A stretch of 64,000 nucleotides of DNA from contig JAILMW010000022.1 of NCBI GenBank assembly GCA_024692235.1, positions 62,001 through 126,000 of the forward strand, given 5' to 3'. The DNA is from Saccharofermentans sp. (lineage in GTDB: Bacteria > Bacillota > Clostridia > Saccharofermentanales > Saccharofermentanaceae). Below, piece after piece: positions 24,113-32,948 of the stretch; the first letter of the stretch is position 1; each line of letters starts with the position of its first letter. Position numbers and translations under genes: made by a program. Below the pieces are notes generated by a model, which searched no databases, was not told where the DNA came from, and saw only the letters and a list, made by a program, of their open reading frames with translations.

Positions 24113-24541
24113 ATGTCGCAAAGTGTCGATTCGTATCTACGCGAGCTGCTCAAGGTAGATTGTGTCAGTCGATTAGACGGATATATCGATCGGCTTAAGG
24201 GATGTGAAGAGCCGGCGTTCTCCTCTTATATCAAGGACTATCTCGAACGCAATTGCATTTCGCTGTCTTCTTTACAGAAAAGATCTTATATCGAGAGGTC
24301 GTATTTCTACCAGATAGTGCGCGGCAGTAAGCATCCCGGACGCGATAAGGTCGTTTCCATTGCTCTTGCTGCGGGCATGACACTTGCGGATGCGCAGATC
24401 GCTCTGCAGAAGGCGGGCGGATGGAGCCTTTGCTGTATCGATCCCCGTGACAGTATCCTCATATATGCCGTAAACAGATCCCTTTCGATAGCGGAGACCA
24501 ACAGCCTGCTTGAGCACTATGGCGAGGGAAGGCTTGAATAG
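24113..24541 (+). CDS. XRE-like helix-turn-helix protein, paralogue 2
   Basis: 142 residues from ATG 24113 (GGGAGAGGG upstream); the TTG at 24086 lies at the predicted transcription start and is rejected. HTH region with [15 protein letters not shown] and QIVRGSKHPGRDKV, and the same C-terminal PRDSILIYAVNR motif as paralogue 1. Operator C in its promoter suggests autoregulation or control by paralogue 1. Confidence 0.75.
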   Translation: MSQSVDSYLRELLKVDCVSRLDGYIDRLKGCEEPAFSSYIKDYLERNCISLSSLQKRSYIERSYFYQIVRGSKHPGRDKVVSIALAAGMTLADAQIALQKAGGWSLCCIDPRDSILIYAVNRSLSIAETNSLLEHYGEGRLE

Positions 24542-24579
24542 CAATTGAAATTCCGCTCTTTGCACAGTGGCTGCACTAA

Positions 24580-24609
24580 TTGACAACCTGCTATTTAATA
24601 AGATATAAA
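24580..24609 (+). promoter_or_regulatory. Promoter of the AspT-family transporter
   Basis: Consensus TTGACA, 18 bases, TATAAA; start codon at 24653 behind GAGAGGG. Confidence 0.72.
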
Positions 24610-24652
24610 AGTGTAGGTTTAATGAAATCTTATTAAAGAGAGGGTTTGGAAC

Positions 24653-25939
24653 ATGAATTTCGACGGCTTTTCCGTAAAGCTTATCGAGTTTCTCGATCAC
24701 TATCTGTTCAGCATTAAGGGCACTACTCTCGTACTGTTCTTCATGTTCGCTATAATCGCGATCGGTTATCTCATCGGTAAGATCAATGTTAAGGGTGTAT
24801 CCCTTGGTACTGCAGCTATCTTCATCGTAGCTTTGGTGTTCGGTCACTTCAAGGGCGTAACGGTAGGTTATGCAGGACACGAAGGTTGCATCGAAGGTTG
24901 GGCAGGAAGCCTTACTACAATAGATACTTACTTCAAGATGATCCAGAATATGGGTCTTGTATTATTCGTAACATCGGTAGGTCTTATCGCAGGACCCACA
25001 TTCTTCAAGAACTTGAAGAAGAATGCAAAGTCCTACATCCTTCTCGGAGCACTTATCATATTATCCGGAAGCATCGTAACGGCACTCGTTACAATGTTCG
25101 TTCCCAAGATGACATCCGCTATGGCAGTAGGTCTTATGTCAGGTTCACTTACAAGTACACCTGCATTTGCAGCAGCTCAGGGTGCTCTTGAAGACAGTCC
25201 CTTCTACGGTGAGATCGCAGTTGGACACGCTGTTGCTTATCCTTTCGGAGTTATCGGTGTAGTTCTCTTCGTACAAATCATCCCCAGACTTCTTAAGGTG
25301 AATATGGATGAGGAGAGAGCTAAGCTTGCTCCCGTAGGTGAATTCGAGACAGGCAAGGGCCCTGCTCCCAAGCTTTTCGAGCTTGATAAGTTCGGTCTCG
25401 GTGCATTCGCACTTACACTTATGGTCGGACTTCTTCTCGGAAGCATCAATATTCCCCTTCCCGGCGGATCTACATTCAGCCTCGGCGCTACAGGCGGCCC
25501 CCTGATCATGGCTTTGATCTTCGGTCACTTCGGACGTATCGGCAAGATGAGCCTTAAGGTAAAGGAACACCTCCTTTCTATCTTCCAGGAGTTCGGTCTT
25601 GTTCTCTTCCTTATCGGTGCAGGTATCGAGGGTGGTGCAGAGTTCGTTGACACACTTAAGGTATACGGCGGACTTATCTTCCTCTGGGGTGCTCTTATTA
25701 CTCTTGTACCTCTTCTTGTAGGATTCTTCTTCGCCCGCAAGGTATTGAAGCTCAGCCTTCTTAATAACCTCGGTTCCATCACGGGCGGTATGACAAGTAC
25801 ACCTGCTCTCGGAGCTCTTATCCAGTCCACGGGTACATCTAACGTAGCATCTGCTTATGCTGCTACTTACCCCATCGCACTGGTACTTGTAGTACTTGCT
25901 TCCCAGTTCCTTACATATATTCCTAATATTGCAGGATAA
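24653..25939 (+). CDS. AspT/YidE/YbjL-family transporter
   Basis: 428 residues, about ten to eleven membrane segments, built from two repeats of the AspT/YidE/YbjL antiporter domain. Each repeat has the conserved turn: SGSLTSTPAFAAAQ near 162 and TGGMTSTPALGAL near 380. The cytoplasmic TrkA_C (RCK) domains of full-size AspT and SucE are missing. Family members exchange aspartate/alanine or export succinate. With a fumarate-reductase operon in the same window, succinate or aspartate transport is a fair guess, not shown by the sequence. Own promoter and terminator. Confidence 0.82.
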   Translation: MNFDGFSVKLIEFLDHYLFSIKGTTLVLFFMFAIIAIGYLIGKINVKGVSLGTAAIFIVALVFGHFKGVTVGYAGHEGCIEGWAGSLTTIDTYFKMIQNMGLVLFVTSVGLIAGPTFFKNLKKNAKSYILLGALIILSGSIVTALVTMFVPKMTSAMAVGLMSGSLTSTPAFAAAQGALEDSPFYGEIAVGHAVAYPFGVIGVVLFVQIIPRLLKVNMDEERAKLAPVGEFETGKGPAPKLFELDKFGLGAFALTLMVGLLLGSINIPLPGGSTFSLGATGGPLIMALIFGHFGRIGKMSLKVKEHLLSIFQEFGLVLFLIGAGIEGGAEFVDTLKVYGGLIFLWGALITLVPLLVGFFFARKVLKLSLLNNLGSITGGMTSTPALGALIQSTGTSNVASAYAATYPIALVLVVLASQFLTYIPNIAG

Positions 25940-25962
25940 GGATCATTACAGCAGAACTTCAG

Positions 25963-25989
25963 GGCCCGGATGTCCGGGCCTTTTGTTTT
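25963..25989 (+). terminator. Terminator of the transporter gene
   Basis: Perfect 8-bp stem GGCCCGGA / TCCGGGCC with loop TG, then TTTTGTTTT. Confidence 0.88.
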
Positions 25990-26177
25990 GCCCTGATCTT
26001 TGTTGCCGGCTGAAGTTTATACACAAACGCATACACGATCGGCCGTTTTTTGTATGGATCTGTGTATGACTCGTCAAACATATGTGTCAAAGTTGCAATA
26101 TTTTAAGGCAAGTCCCCACAAATCTCAAAATTCCGATAAAATATATGCTGAAGATCAGAGTTTAAGAGGTTACGAAT

Positions 26178-26849
26178 ATGATCAGAGTACTTACGGTCGA
26201 AGACGATGCGGCCATTTCCAATCTTATATACATGACGCTTACGGATGCCAGGTATGACTGTACCGTGGCTACCGACGGCGAAGAGGGATTAAGGCAACTG
26301 GAGAACAATACATGGGATCTGGTGCTCTTGGATCTCATGCTCCCCAAGGTAAGCGGATATGAGCTTCTGGAGATCATAAGGAAGGAGACTGATACCCCCG
26401 TTATCGTCATCTCCGCCATGAACCAGGTAAGCGACAGGATAAGAGGTCTTAGGATGGGTGCAGATGACTATCTTTGTAAGCCCTTCCAGATAGGTGAGCT
26501 CGTCGCGCGTGTAGAGTCGGTGCTTAGAAGGACGATAAAGCAGCCCGAGATGTTCTCCTACGGCGGTATATCCGTCGATGTCGATTCCAGAAGAGTATTC
26601 GGTCCCGAAGGTGAGATCCTCCTTACCACAAAGGAGTTCGATCTTCTGGATACCCTTATCAGGAACAAGAATATCGCGCTTACCCGTGAGTATCTTTACG
26701 AGAGCGTATGGAAGGAAGAGTACCTGGGTCAGACCAGGACTTTGGATAACCATATCCAGAGACTTCGTAAGAAGCTCGGATACGATGACGTGATCCAGAC
26801 GGTATTCAGAATCGGATACCGCCTCTATGTACCGGACAGCAGGATATGA
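26178..26849 (+). CDS. OmpR-family response regulator
   Basis: 223 residues. Receiver domain with acidic pocket (EDD near 8) and phospho-acceptor Asp in LVLLDLMLP, Lys in CKPF; C-terminal winged helix with TTKEFDLL and RTLDNHIQRLRKKLG. Overlaps the histidine kinase start by 4 bases (ATGA). Ribosome site AAGAGG. Controls unknown genes; the downstream envelope genes 28245-31278 are the obvious candidates. Confidence 0.92.
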   Translation: MIRVLTVEDDAAISNLIYMTLTDARYDCTVATDGEEGLRQLENNTWDLVLLDLMLPKVSGYELLEIIRKETDTPVIVISAMNQVSDRIRGLRMGADDYLCKPFQIGELVARVESVLRRTIKQPEMFSYGGISVDVDSRRVFGPEGEILLTTKEFDLLDTLIRNKNIALTREYLYESVWKEEYLGQTRTLDNHIQRLRKKLGYDDVIQTVFRIGYRLYVPDSRI

Positions 26850-28258
26850 AATTTTTCTCCAAGCTCTATTTCTCGATGTTGGTCTTGATAATTCTGGCAC
26901 TTGCTGTGACAGAGTACTTCATCGTTGCCTTGAGCTTGGATTCTGCGGTGGATACCCAGGTGGAATCAGCGCTTGACAGTCACCAGCTGGTAAAGTACGC
27001 GATCCAGTCGGATATCCTCTCCGCATCCCAAAGTTCTACCGGAGAGGTAAGCGACATCACGTTGAAGCTGATAAGTTCTTCTGCTTCGGAGTCCATGGAT
27101 GTTCCTCTGGCTTTATTCGAGTATCCCTCAGGGGAACCTATAATAGATAATATCAAGATCACCTTGCCGGACTTCGAGATAACCGAAGGTCAGATCGAAT
27201 ATCAGTCAAAGTCCGTGGGAAGCGGCCGTAAGCTCCTCTTGTCCGCCAGTTTGCTTAATCAATCGGATAAGTCTTATCTTCTGGTGACGCAAAGTGACAT
27301 GACTTCCGTGTATGACAAGGTAGACGACATGGTCCTGAACTGCGTATGGGTATTCCTGGGAGTCACGGCCGCAGGTATCGTATTCGCTCTCGTATTCTCC
27401 GGCTTTATAACTAAGCCTATCAACGAGCTTGCCACAGTAGGCGTCGGATTCTCGCAGGGCGATTATTCGGGAAGGGTCAAGGTTAGAAGCCGCGATGAGA
27501 TAGGAAAGCTTGCTGCGGTATATAACCAGATGGCTGATTCCATCGAGGAGAAGATCTCGGATCTGGAGCTTGCCGTCAAGCAAAGAGAGGACTTTACGGC
27601 GGCCTTTGCGCATGAGCTCAAGACCCCGATGACAAGTATCATCGGATATGCGGATACGCTCTATCAGAAGGATCTTTCAGAGAGCGAGGCGAGAGCCGCA
27701 GCGGGATTTATCGTCAACGAGGGTATGAGACTTGAATCCTTGTCCTTTAAGCTTTTGGAACTGATGACACTTAGAAAGAACGACTTCCTTCTGGAGGAGG
27801 TCCAGATGGGAGATTTTCTCAAGGACATCGAAGATACCATAAGACCTGCCGCCGCCAAGAAGGGCATAAGGACCTTCTTTGACTATGAGCAGGGCTACGT
27901 CAGGATGGAGATCGACCTTTTTAAGACTTTAGTACTGAACCTTATAGATAATGCCATGAAGTCGGGTACGTCAGATGTTGCCGTATTGGGACAGAGCAGG
28001 AACGGTATCTACATGATCGCCATCGTAGACCACGGACGCGGTATACCCAGGGAGGAGCTCCAGAGAGTAACGGAGGCATTCTACATGGTAGATAAGGCCA
28101 GATCCCGTAAGGAACACGGCGCGGGATTAGGACTTGCACTCTGCGAAAGGATAGCTGAGATACATAACACGAGACTGGATATACGAAGCCGCGAGGGAGA
28201 AGGAACGGCCATAAGGTTGAAGCTCAAGCTGGAAGAGGGATCAGATGACATTGAATAG
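26846..28258 (+). CDS. Sensor histidine kinase
   Basis: 470 residues. Membrane segments near 7-28 and 162-188 bracket a ~130-residue outside sensor domain. Then HAMP, a HisKA box with the phosphorylated His in FAHELKTPMTS, and a HATPase domain with NLIDNAMKSG, DHGRGIP and GAGLGLALC. A complete kinase and partner of the regulator just upstream. Sensor domain has no family I recognise. Confidence 0.92.
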   Translation: MKFFSKLYFSMLVLIILALAVTEYFIVALSLDSAVDTQVESALDSHQLVKYAIQSDILSASQSSTGEVSDITLKLISSSASESMDVPLALFEYPSGEPIIDNIKITLPDFEITEGQIEYQSKSVGSGRKLLLSASLLNQSDKSYLLVTQSDMTSVYDKVDDMVLNCVWVFLGVTAAGIVFALVFSGFITKPINELATVGVGFSQGDYSGRVKVRSRDEIGKLAAVYNQMADSIEEKISDLELAVKQREDFTAAFAHELKTPMTSIIGYADTLYQKDLSESEARAAAGFIVNEGMRLESLSFKLLELMTLRKNDFLLEEVQMGDFLKDIEDTIRPAAAKKGIRTFFDYEQGYVRMEIDLFKTLVLNLIDNAMKSGTSDVAVLGQSRNGIYMIAIVDHGRGIPREELQRVTEAFYMVDKARSRKEHGAGLGLALCERIAEIHNTRLDIRSREGEGTAIRLKLKLEEGSDDIE

Positions 28259-29102
28259 AAATAAGGATAATAACGCTTCTAAAGTCCTGAAGAAGATAAG
28301 ATTCAAACCCTATATCGGAGGGATCACGCGCTACGTGGGAACGGCAGCTGCAACCGTCCTTATAGTCGGCATAGGCGTATTCATGCCGGCATTTCTTCTG
28401 AAGGGCAAGTCTGATATAAAGAACCTCCCGGAAGGGTATGTGGATGCGGCTGATGTTCAGCCGTATGGTGCTGAGTATGCGAGAAATACCAAGGCACTTT
28501 ATAGTTCTATTCTTGCTTATAACAATTACATCTACGAAAACGGGAGTTATTTTCACGCACAGCTCCCTCATACTGAAGCATACAGGAGCAACGGATATGC
28601 GGGCATCGGGATCCAGGATCCTGCAGGTGTCGGTACCGGGTCTTCCAACGAATTCGTATATGCTTATACGAACCTCTTGTATGATACATTAGGATATGTA
28701 CCACCGGATTCCTTTGAAGTAAGATCCCTCACTGAGGATCTCGTTATGGTAGGCGCGAGCTATGAAGGCGACGGTTTTGTCCTGGACAGGACTACCGATG
28801 TTCCGATCTCGATGAGCGTGATGGTGGAGACCGGCCCGGAAGGTTTTAATTTGCAGCAATTGAATCAGCTCTTTAATCAGACGGTAGCTCTTTATAACGA
28901 ATTCACGGGACTGGATTTCTTCGTTGACAATGATGATGTCCAGTTCAGAGAGGATGGTGTGTTCTACACTCATTCCATGAAAAGTGCCAGCGGAACTTTT
29001 ACTATAGAGGCAACTATCTACGGTAACGAATATTATACCGTAGATACCAACGAACCGTATATAGTCTGGTGGATCGACTTCAATCTGATGATTATGGAGT
29101 GA
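28245..29102 (+). CDS. Membrane-anchored protein linked to the two-component system
   Basis: 285 residues, overlapping the kinase by 14 bases, so probably co-translated. Basic N terminus (KKIRFKPYIGG), one membrane segment near 30-52, and a ~230-residue extracytoplasmic domain rich in Tyr, Asp and Gly. No family recognised. Tight coupling to the kinase suggests a co-sensor or an output of the same signal. Confidence 0.7.
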   Translation: MTLNRNKDNNASKVLKKIRFKPYIGGITRYVGTAAATVLIVGIGVFMPAFLLKGKSDIKNLPEGYVDAADVQPYGAEYARNTKALYSSILAYNNYIYENGSYFHAQLPHTEAYRSNGYAGIGIQDPAGVGTGSSNEFVYAYTNLLYDTLGYVPPDSFEVRSLTEDLVMVGASYEGDGFVLDRTTDVPISMSVMVETGPEGFNLQQLNQLFNQTVALYNEFTGLDFFVDNDDVQFREDGVFYTHSMKSASGTFTIEATIYGNEYYTVDTNEPYIVWWIDFNLMIME

Positions 29103-29123
29103 TGAGCAGCTGATCTTATACTG

Positions 29124-29135
29124 TATAATAGGGAT
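29124..29135 (+). promoter_or_regulatory. -10 box six bases before the peptidase start (leaderless candidate)
   Basis: TATAAT at 29124-29129, then AGGGAT, then the ATG at 29136, so the A of ATG is where transcription would start. No usable ribosome site at normal distance. The gene may also be read through from 28245-29102. Confidence 0.45.
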
Positions 29136-30020
29136 ATGAATAAAAAGATCATTTCCATCGTAATGGTCGTCCTCGTAGCAGGAGCTGCCGTTGCACTCAT
29201 TATAGTACGTAACTTAGATAAGATAACGGGTCCTTCCGGTTCCGTAAAGCCTGCCGTCGTATCCGGAATGACGGTCGGTTCTGATGTTGAGGCGACTTCG
29301 GTCTTAAGTACAGTTCCTTCTTCCGTGCAGATCACAAGTGTAGATGATGCCAGAAGTGTCATTACCGATTTTGCCGAAGATAACGGTCTTTCCCCGGCAG
29401 ATTATCCGGAAGATATGGTGAATCTTCTTGCAAGGAATCCGGAGACACTGGATTATGTCCTGAACTTCCCCCTTCATGAGCCTGAGGCTGATCCCGATAT
29501 CGATCTGTCGGGCGAGGTGAACCGTGTTCAGATCCCCAGGCTTTATCAGTGGGATATGAGATGGGGATATAAGATATACGGCAGCGGTCCCATGGGACTT
29601 ACCGGATGCGGACCTACATGCCTTTCGATGGTCGCCATCTATCTTCTGGGCAATACCGACATGAATCCGGCATGGATGGCCGACTATGCCATGAACAACG
29701 GCTATTACGACTATGAGGATAACTCCGGTACATACTGGAGTCTTATGACCGACGGCGCTTACGGCCTTGGTATTGACGTGGTGGAGATAACCACAGAAGA
29801 AGACAGGATGAAGAGAAACCTCGATGTAGGCAATCCCATAATCGCCATCGTAGGCGAAGGTCAGTTCACGGACGGAGGTCACTTCATCGTCATAACCGGA
29901 TACACGGATGAGGGCTTTACCATCAACGACCCCAACAGCATCGCCAATTCGGAACGCGTATGGTCCTTTGAGGAGCTCGAGCAGGAAGTGATCACCCTCT
30001 GGGTATTCAGGATTTTGTAA
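29136..30020 (+). CDS. C39-like cysteine peptidase, membrane-anchored, paralogue 1
   Basis: 294 residues. Signal anchor at about 5-27, a ~120-residue spacer, and a C-terminal peptidase_C39_2-type domain: YQWDMRWGY, catalytic Cys in TGCGPTCLSM, His in GGHFIVITGY and Asp/Asn in NDPNS. Faces outward; likely cleaves peptides or wall proteins, or amidates/transpeptidates, substrate unknown. It is followed by a paralogue with the same layout (30116-30982). Confidence 0.82.
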   Translation: MNKKIISIVMVVLVAGAAVALIIVRNLDKITGPSGSVKPAVVSGMTVGSDVEATSVLSTVPSSVQITSVDDARSVITDFAEDNGLSPADYPEDMVNLLARNPETLDYVLNFPLHEPEADPDIDLSGEVNRVQIPRLYQWDMRWGYKIYGSGPMGLTGCGPTCLSMVAIYLLGNTDMNPAWMADYAMNNGYYDYEDNSGTYWSLMTDGAYGLGIDVVEITTEEDRMKRNLDVGNPIIAIVGEGQFTDGGHFIVITGYTDEGFTINDPNSIANSERVWSFEELEQEVITLWVFRIL

Positions 30021-30115
30021 ACTTGCGCGAAAAATTGCAACTCTGACACATCTACAACACTAAGAGGTGACAAGTCTTCGGTAGGATGTAATTGTAAACC
30101 GAACGGAGGCTTATT

Positions 30116-30982
30116 ATGAAACGCAACAAACTGATCATTGCCGTCTTTGTTCTGATGATAACTTCGGCAGTGACCTACATCATATGGAACGGTGTCTACG
30201 ACGACGCTGCACTTGCCGCTTCACGTGACAGTTCAGACCGAAGTCCGGCGGATGATATCGAGTTCAATGACTACAGGCTTATCGATATAAGAAGCGAAGA
30301 AGATGCCAGGGAAGTCATATCGATCTATGCGGAAAGGCATGATATCGATGAAGATGAGTATCCCGACTACATGGTGGAAAGACTTGTCAGCAACCCGGAA
30401 CTAAGGGACTTCGTTCTTGAATATCCGCAGCATGCAGACGAAGAGGTCAGGCTTTCCAGTATCTCCATAGAGGAGGACATCGAGAATGCCGAAGGGGTGC
30501 CTGAGTTCTATCAATGGGATAAGAGATGGGGATACAGGACATACGGGAGCGATGTAATGGGATTTACGGGATGCGGTCCCACCTGTCTGTCGATGGTAGC
30601 GGTGTACCTTCTGGATAATGATTATATGACACCGGCATGGGTTGCCCAATTCAGCATGGATAACGGATATTACGATTATGAGAACTACAGCGGCACGTTC
30701 TGGTCCCTCATGACGAGCGGAGCGGAAACATTGGGACTTATCCCGGAGGAAGTCACGGGAGAAGTCTGGGACATCGAGGAACACCTCGCAAACGGGGAGC
30801 CTATCATAGCGATCATGGGCCCCGGCGACTTCACTTCGGAAGGACATTTCATCGTTCTCGTGTCCTGCGAAGACGGATACTTAAGAGTAATAGATCCCAA
30901 CAGTCGCGAGAGAACGGCAAGGCTTTGGGACATCGATGAGGTTCTTCCTCAAATTCAAGGAATGTGGGCGTACAGCGTATGA
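30116..30982 (+). CDS. C39-like cysteine peptidase, membrane-anchored, paralogue 2
   Basis: 288 residues, ribosome site CGGAGG. Same parts as paralogue 1: signal anchor (5-25), spacer with DDAREVISIYAE-like stretch, YQWDKRWGY, TGCGPTCLSM, GHFIVLVS and DPNS. All catalytic residues are kept in both copies. The spacer is shared too (VARNPETLDYVL / VSNPELRDFVLE), so the whole gene was duplicated. Confidence 0.82.
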   Translation: MKRNKLIIAVFVLMITSAVTYIIWNGVYDDAALAASRDSSDRSPADDIEFNDYRLIDIRSEEDAREVISIYAERHDIDEDEYPDYMVERLVSNPELRDFVLEYPQHADEEVRLSSISIEEDIENAEGVPEFYQWDKRWGYRTYGSDVMGFTGCGPTCLSMVAVYLLDNDYMTPAWVAQFSMDNGYYDYENYSGTFWSLMTSGAETLGLIPEEVTGEVWDIEEHLANGEPIIAIMGPGDFTSEGHFIVLVSCEDGYLRVIDPNSRERTARLWDIDEVLPQIQGMWAYSV

Positions 30983-30999
30983 TCAACAGGAGTAATGAA

Positions 31000-31278
31000 A
31001 TGGAATACATAGAAAAGCATGCAAACGACGTACTGAGACTTTGCATATATTATCTCGGCGGCATGGAAGATGCCAAGGAAGCTTTCTATCAGGTCTTCAG
31101 CGAAGCTGCAAAGGCAGGTAATCCCGACAGAACGGAGCTTTTCGCCATAGTCCGTACTACATGCGTAGCGGATATCTTCCCGGATGAGAACGAAGCTGAC
31201 CTTTTCAGGTTCTATTTTGATCTCACGGAAGAGGAGATAAGCGACATCCTGGGACGGGGCGTATTGGCAAGAGTATGA
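31000..31278 (+). CDS. Short sigma-factor-like protein, lacking a full region 4
   Basis: 92 residues from ATG 31000, seven bases after AGGAG; an ATG at 30979 overlapping the peptidase stop is the alternative. The start (ANDVLRLCIYYLGGMEDAKEAFYQVF) resembles region 2 of ECF sigma factors and the end (LTEEEISDILGRGV) the beginning of region 4.2, but the DNA-reading helix is absent. It may be a degenerate sigma factor or an anti-sigma-type decoy. A terminator follows. Confidence 0.5.
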   Translation: MEYIEKHANDVLRLCIYYLGGMEDAKEAFYQVFSEAAKAGNPDRTELFAIVRTTCVADIFPDENEADLFRFYFDLTEEEISDILGRGVLARV

Positions 31279-31309
31279 ATGTGAAGATGCCATGTTGATA
31301 TCTCGCGGG

Positions 31310-31340
31310 GAGCCGGCACGATATATAGTGTCGGCTCTTT
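31310..31340 (+). terminator. Terminator after the sigma-like gene
   Basis: 10-bp stem GAGCCGGCAC / GTGTCGGCTC (one G-T pair), loop GATATATA, then TTT. Ends the unit 26178-31278. Confidence 0.72.
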
Positions 31341-31347
31341 GCATGCA

Positions 31348-31356
31348 TGTTATAAT
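31348..31356 (+). promoter_or_regulatory. Extended -10 promoter of the lipoprotein gene
   Basis: TGTTATAAT, an extended -10 element, 35 bases before the ATG at 31391; no -35 consensus. Confidence 0.5.
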
Positions 31357-31390
31357 GATAAATACAATTTAACAAAGAGGGGTAAATACT

Positions 31391-32791
31391 ATGAAGGGAA
31401 CACGAAAGGTACTTTCACTGACGCTTTCGCTCGCTATGCTTGTGAGCTCCACATCCTGTTCGGCAAAGTTCGGCGAGAGCGTTAACGGCAAGACAAAAAA
31501 GCTCTGCGACGCCATACTTGACCGCGATTATAAGAAGATCGAGAAGATGGCTTCCGATAAGGATAAGGATCTTGAGAATATCATCTCCCTGTCAACGGAC
31601 GGACTCGAGGAAGATAACGAGGCCAGAGAGATAATTGCATCCACACTGGAATTCGAGATCGACGAGGACAGCTTCGAAGGAGATTTCTTAGGCAGGGAAG
31701 GCAGCATCGACGTTACATTCACTTATGTCGACTACGAGAAGGCCATAGAGGATATCGCCATCTTCGAGGATACGGATGCCTTCGCTGCGGCTATCGAAGA
31801 TTGTGACGATAAGGTAGAGACTACCATCACATTCGAGTTCGAGAAGGACGGATCTGATGTTGTTTGTACCAACATCGGCGATATCGCGGATCTCTTTCCT
31901 TATTCTTCGGAGGAGTTCAACTTCGCGCTCAGCCGTGACAACTATACAGGCAGCGTTGAGTTCTTAAATCTTAACAACGGCAACGGCTATATCGATGCAT
32001 ATACCATCACATGTAATCTTCCCATCGAAGGTGACGGACAGTCTCTTACATGGAACTATTACTGGACGGTAGAAAGCTACGATGTAAATCTCTACACATC
32101 AGATGTGATAGAGTCCGATACAGATGCATTCCTTACTGCATTTTATTCCGAGGATGACATCATCCCCGACGGTACCTATGTATTCACATTCTATACGGAA
32201 GACGACGTCTTGTTAGGTTCAGGTTCCGTAGAAGTAACTCATACTGAAGTTACTCCTACTCCCACACCCGCTCCTTCTTCAGGCGACTCCGGTGTAGGAC
32301 CTTACTTCGTATCTCCTTACGACGGTGTCATCGCACTCCCTGATACGGGTCTTGTTCTTGATCTTCCCGTTACCTATGTCTGCCTTGACTCTGACAGCTC
32401 CAGCATCCAGACGGTATTCGGAGATAATCAGAATATACGCGACAATCTGGTATTCTTCGCAGTAGATATCACGACGATGGGCGGAGCCTTCTGTGTCCGT
32501 CTTCCCAACCTTAGCAGCTACGATCCTGACCAGGCACAGACTGCCCTTAATAATGCCATGTCATCTTTTGCACCTGACGGAGCAACTATTAACGGTACTT
32601 ATTCCCAGGACTTTGTAGTAGGCGACTACACATATACCGTTACTACGATGGAAGTTACCCAGGACGGTACTACTACGTCGTACTGCAACTTCGTCATCGT
32701 CGGTGATGAGGACGCATGCTACCTTATCTACTTCTTCTCGGATAATACAAATAACGTAGAAGAGTTCATGAGCGGACTTACGATGGCCTGA
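31391..32791 (+). CDS. Lipoprotein of unknown function
   Basis: 466 residues with ribosome site AAAGAGGGG. Signal peptide with lipobox STSC (Cys23). An acidic N-terminal part rich in Asp/Glu (residues 30-160), a beta-rich middle, a TPTPTPAPSSGDSG linker near 290-302, and a C-terminal ~150-residue domain that looks like a separate module. Flanked by terminators, so a single-gene unit. I do not recognise a family. Confidence 0.7.
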   Translation: MKGTRKVLSLTLSLAMLVSSTSCSAKFGESVNGKTKKLCDAILDRDYKKIEKMASDKDKDLENIISLSTDGLEEDNEAREIIASTLEFEIDEDSFEGDFLGREGSIDVTFTYVDYEKAIEDIAIFEDTDAFAAAIEDCDDKVETTITFEFEKDGSDVVCTNIGDIADLFPYSSEEFNFALSRDNYTGSVEFLNLNNGNGYIDAYTITCNLPIEGDGQSLTWNYYWTVESYDVNLYTSDVIESDTDAFLTAFYSEDDIIPDGTYVFTFYTEDDVLLGSGSVEVTHTEVTPTPTPAPSSGDSGVGPYFVSPYDGVIALPDTGLVLDLPVTYVCLDSDSSSIQTVFGDNQNIRDNLVFFAVDITTMGGAFCVRLPNLSSYDPDQAQTALNNAMSSFAPDGATINGTYSQDFVVGDYTYTVTTMEVTQDGTTTSYCNFVIVGDEDACYLIYFFSDNTNNVEEFMSGLTMA

Positions 32792-32822
32792 TGAGCTTTA
32801 AGTAAGATACGATATTCAAAGA

Positions 32823-32860
32823 ACGGCCGTGAGATCAATATTCCCGCGGCCGCTTTTGAT
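32823..32860 (+). terminator. Terminator of the lipoprotein gene
   Basis: GC-rich stem CGGCCGTGAG / CCCGCGGCCG with loop ATCAATATT and then CTTTT. Confidence 0.7.
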
Positions 32861-32868
32861 ACTATAGA

Positions 32869-32911
32869 TCAATTCTTTGGAATTGACTTTATATCCTTTC
32901 GAGAATAAAAT
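32869..32911 (+). promoter_or_regulatory. marR promoter with overlapping operator
   Basis: TTGACT (32883-32888), 17 bases, TAAAAT (32906-32911). A perfect 7-bp inverted repeat TCAATTC-TTTG-GAATTGA (32869-32886) overlaps the -35 box. This is the expected place for MarR autorepression. Confidence 0.68.
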
Positions 32912-32948
32912 AGGTCGTGTACTGCGTAATTAATATAAGGAGAGGTCT

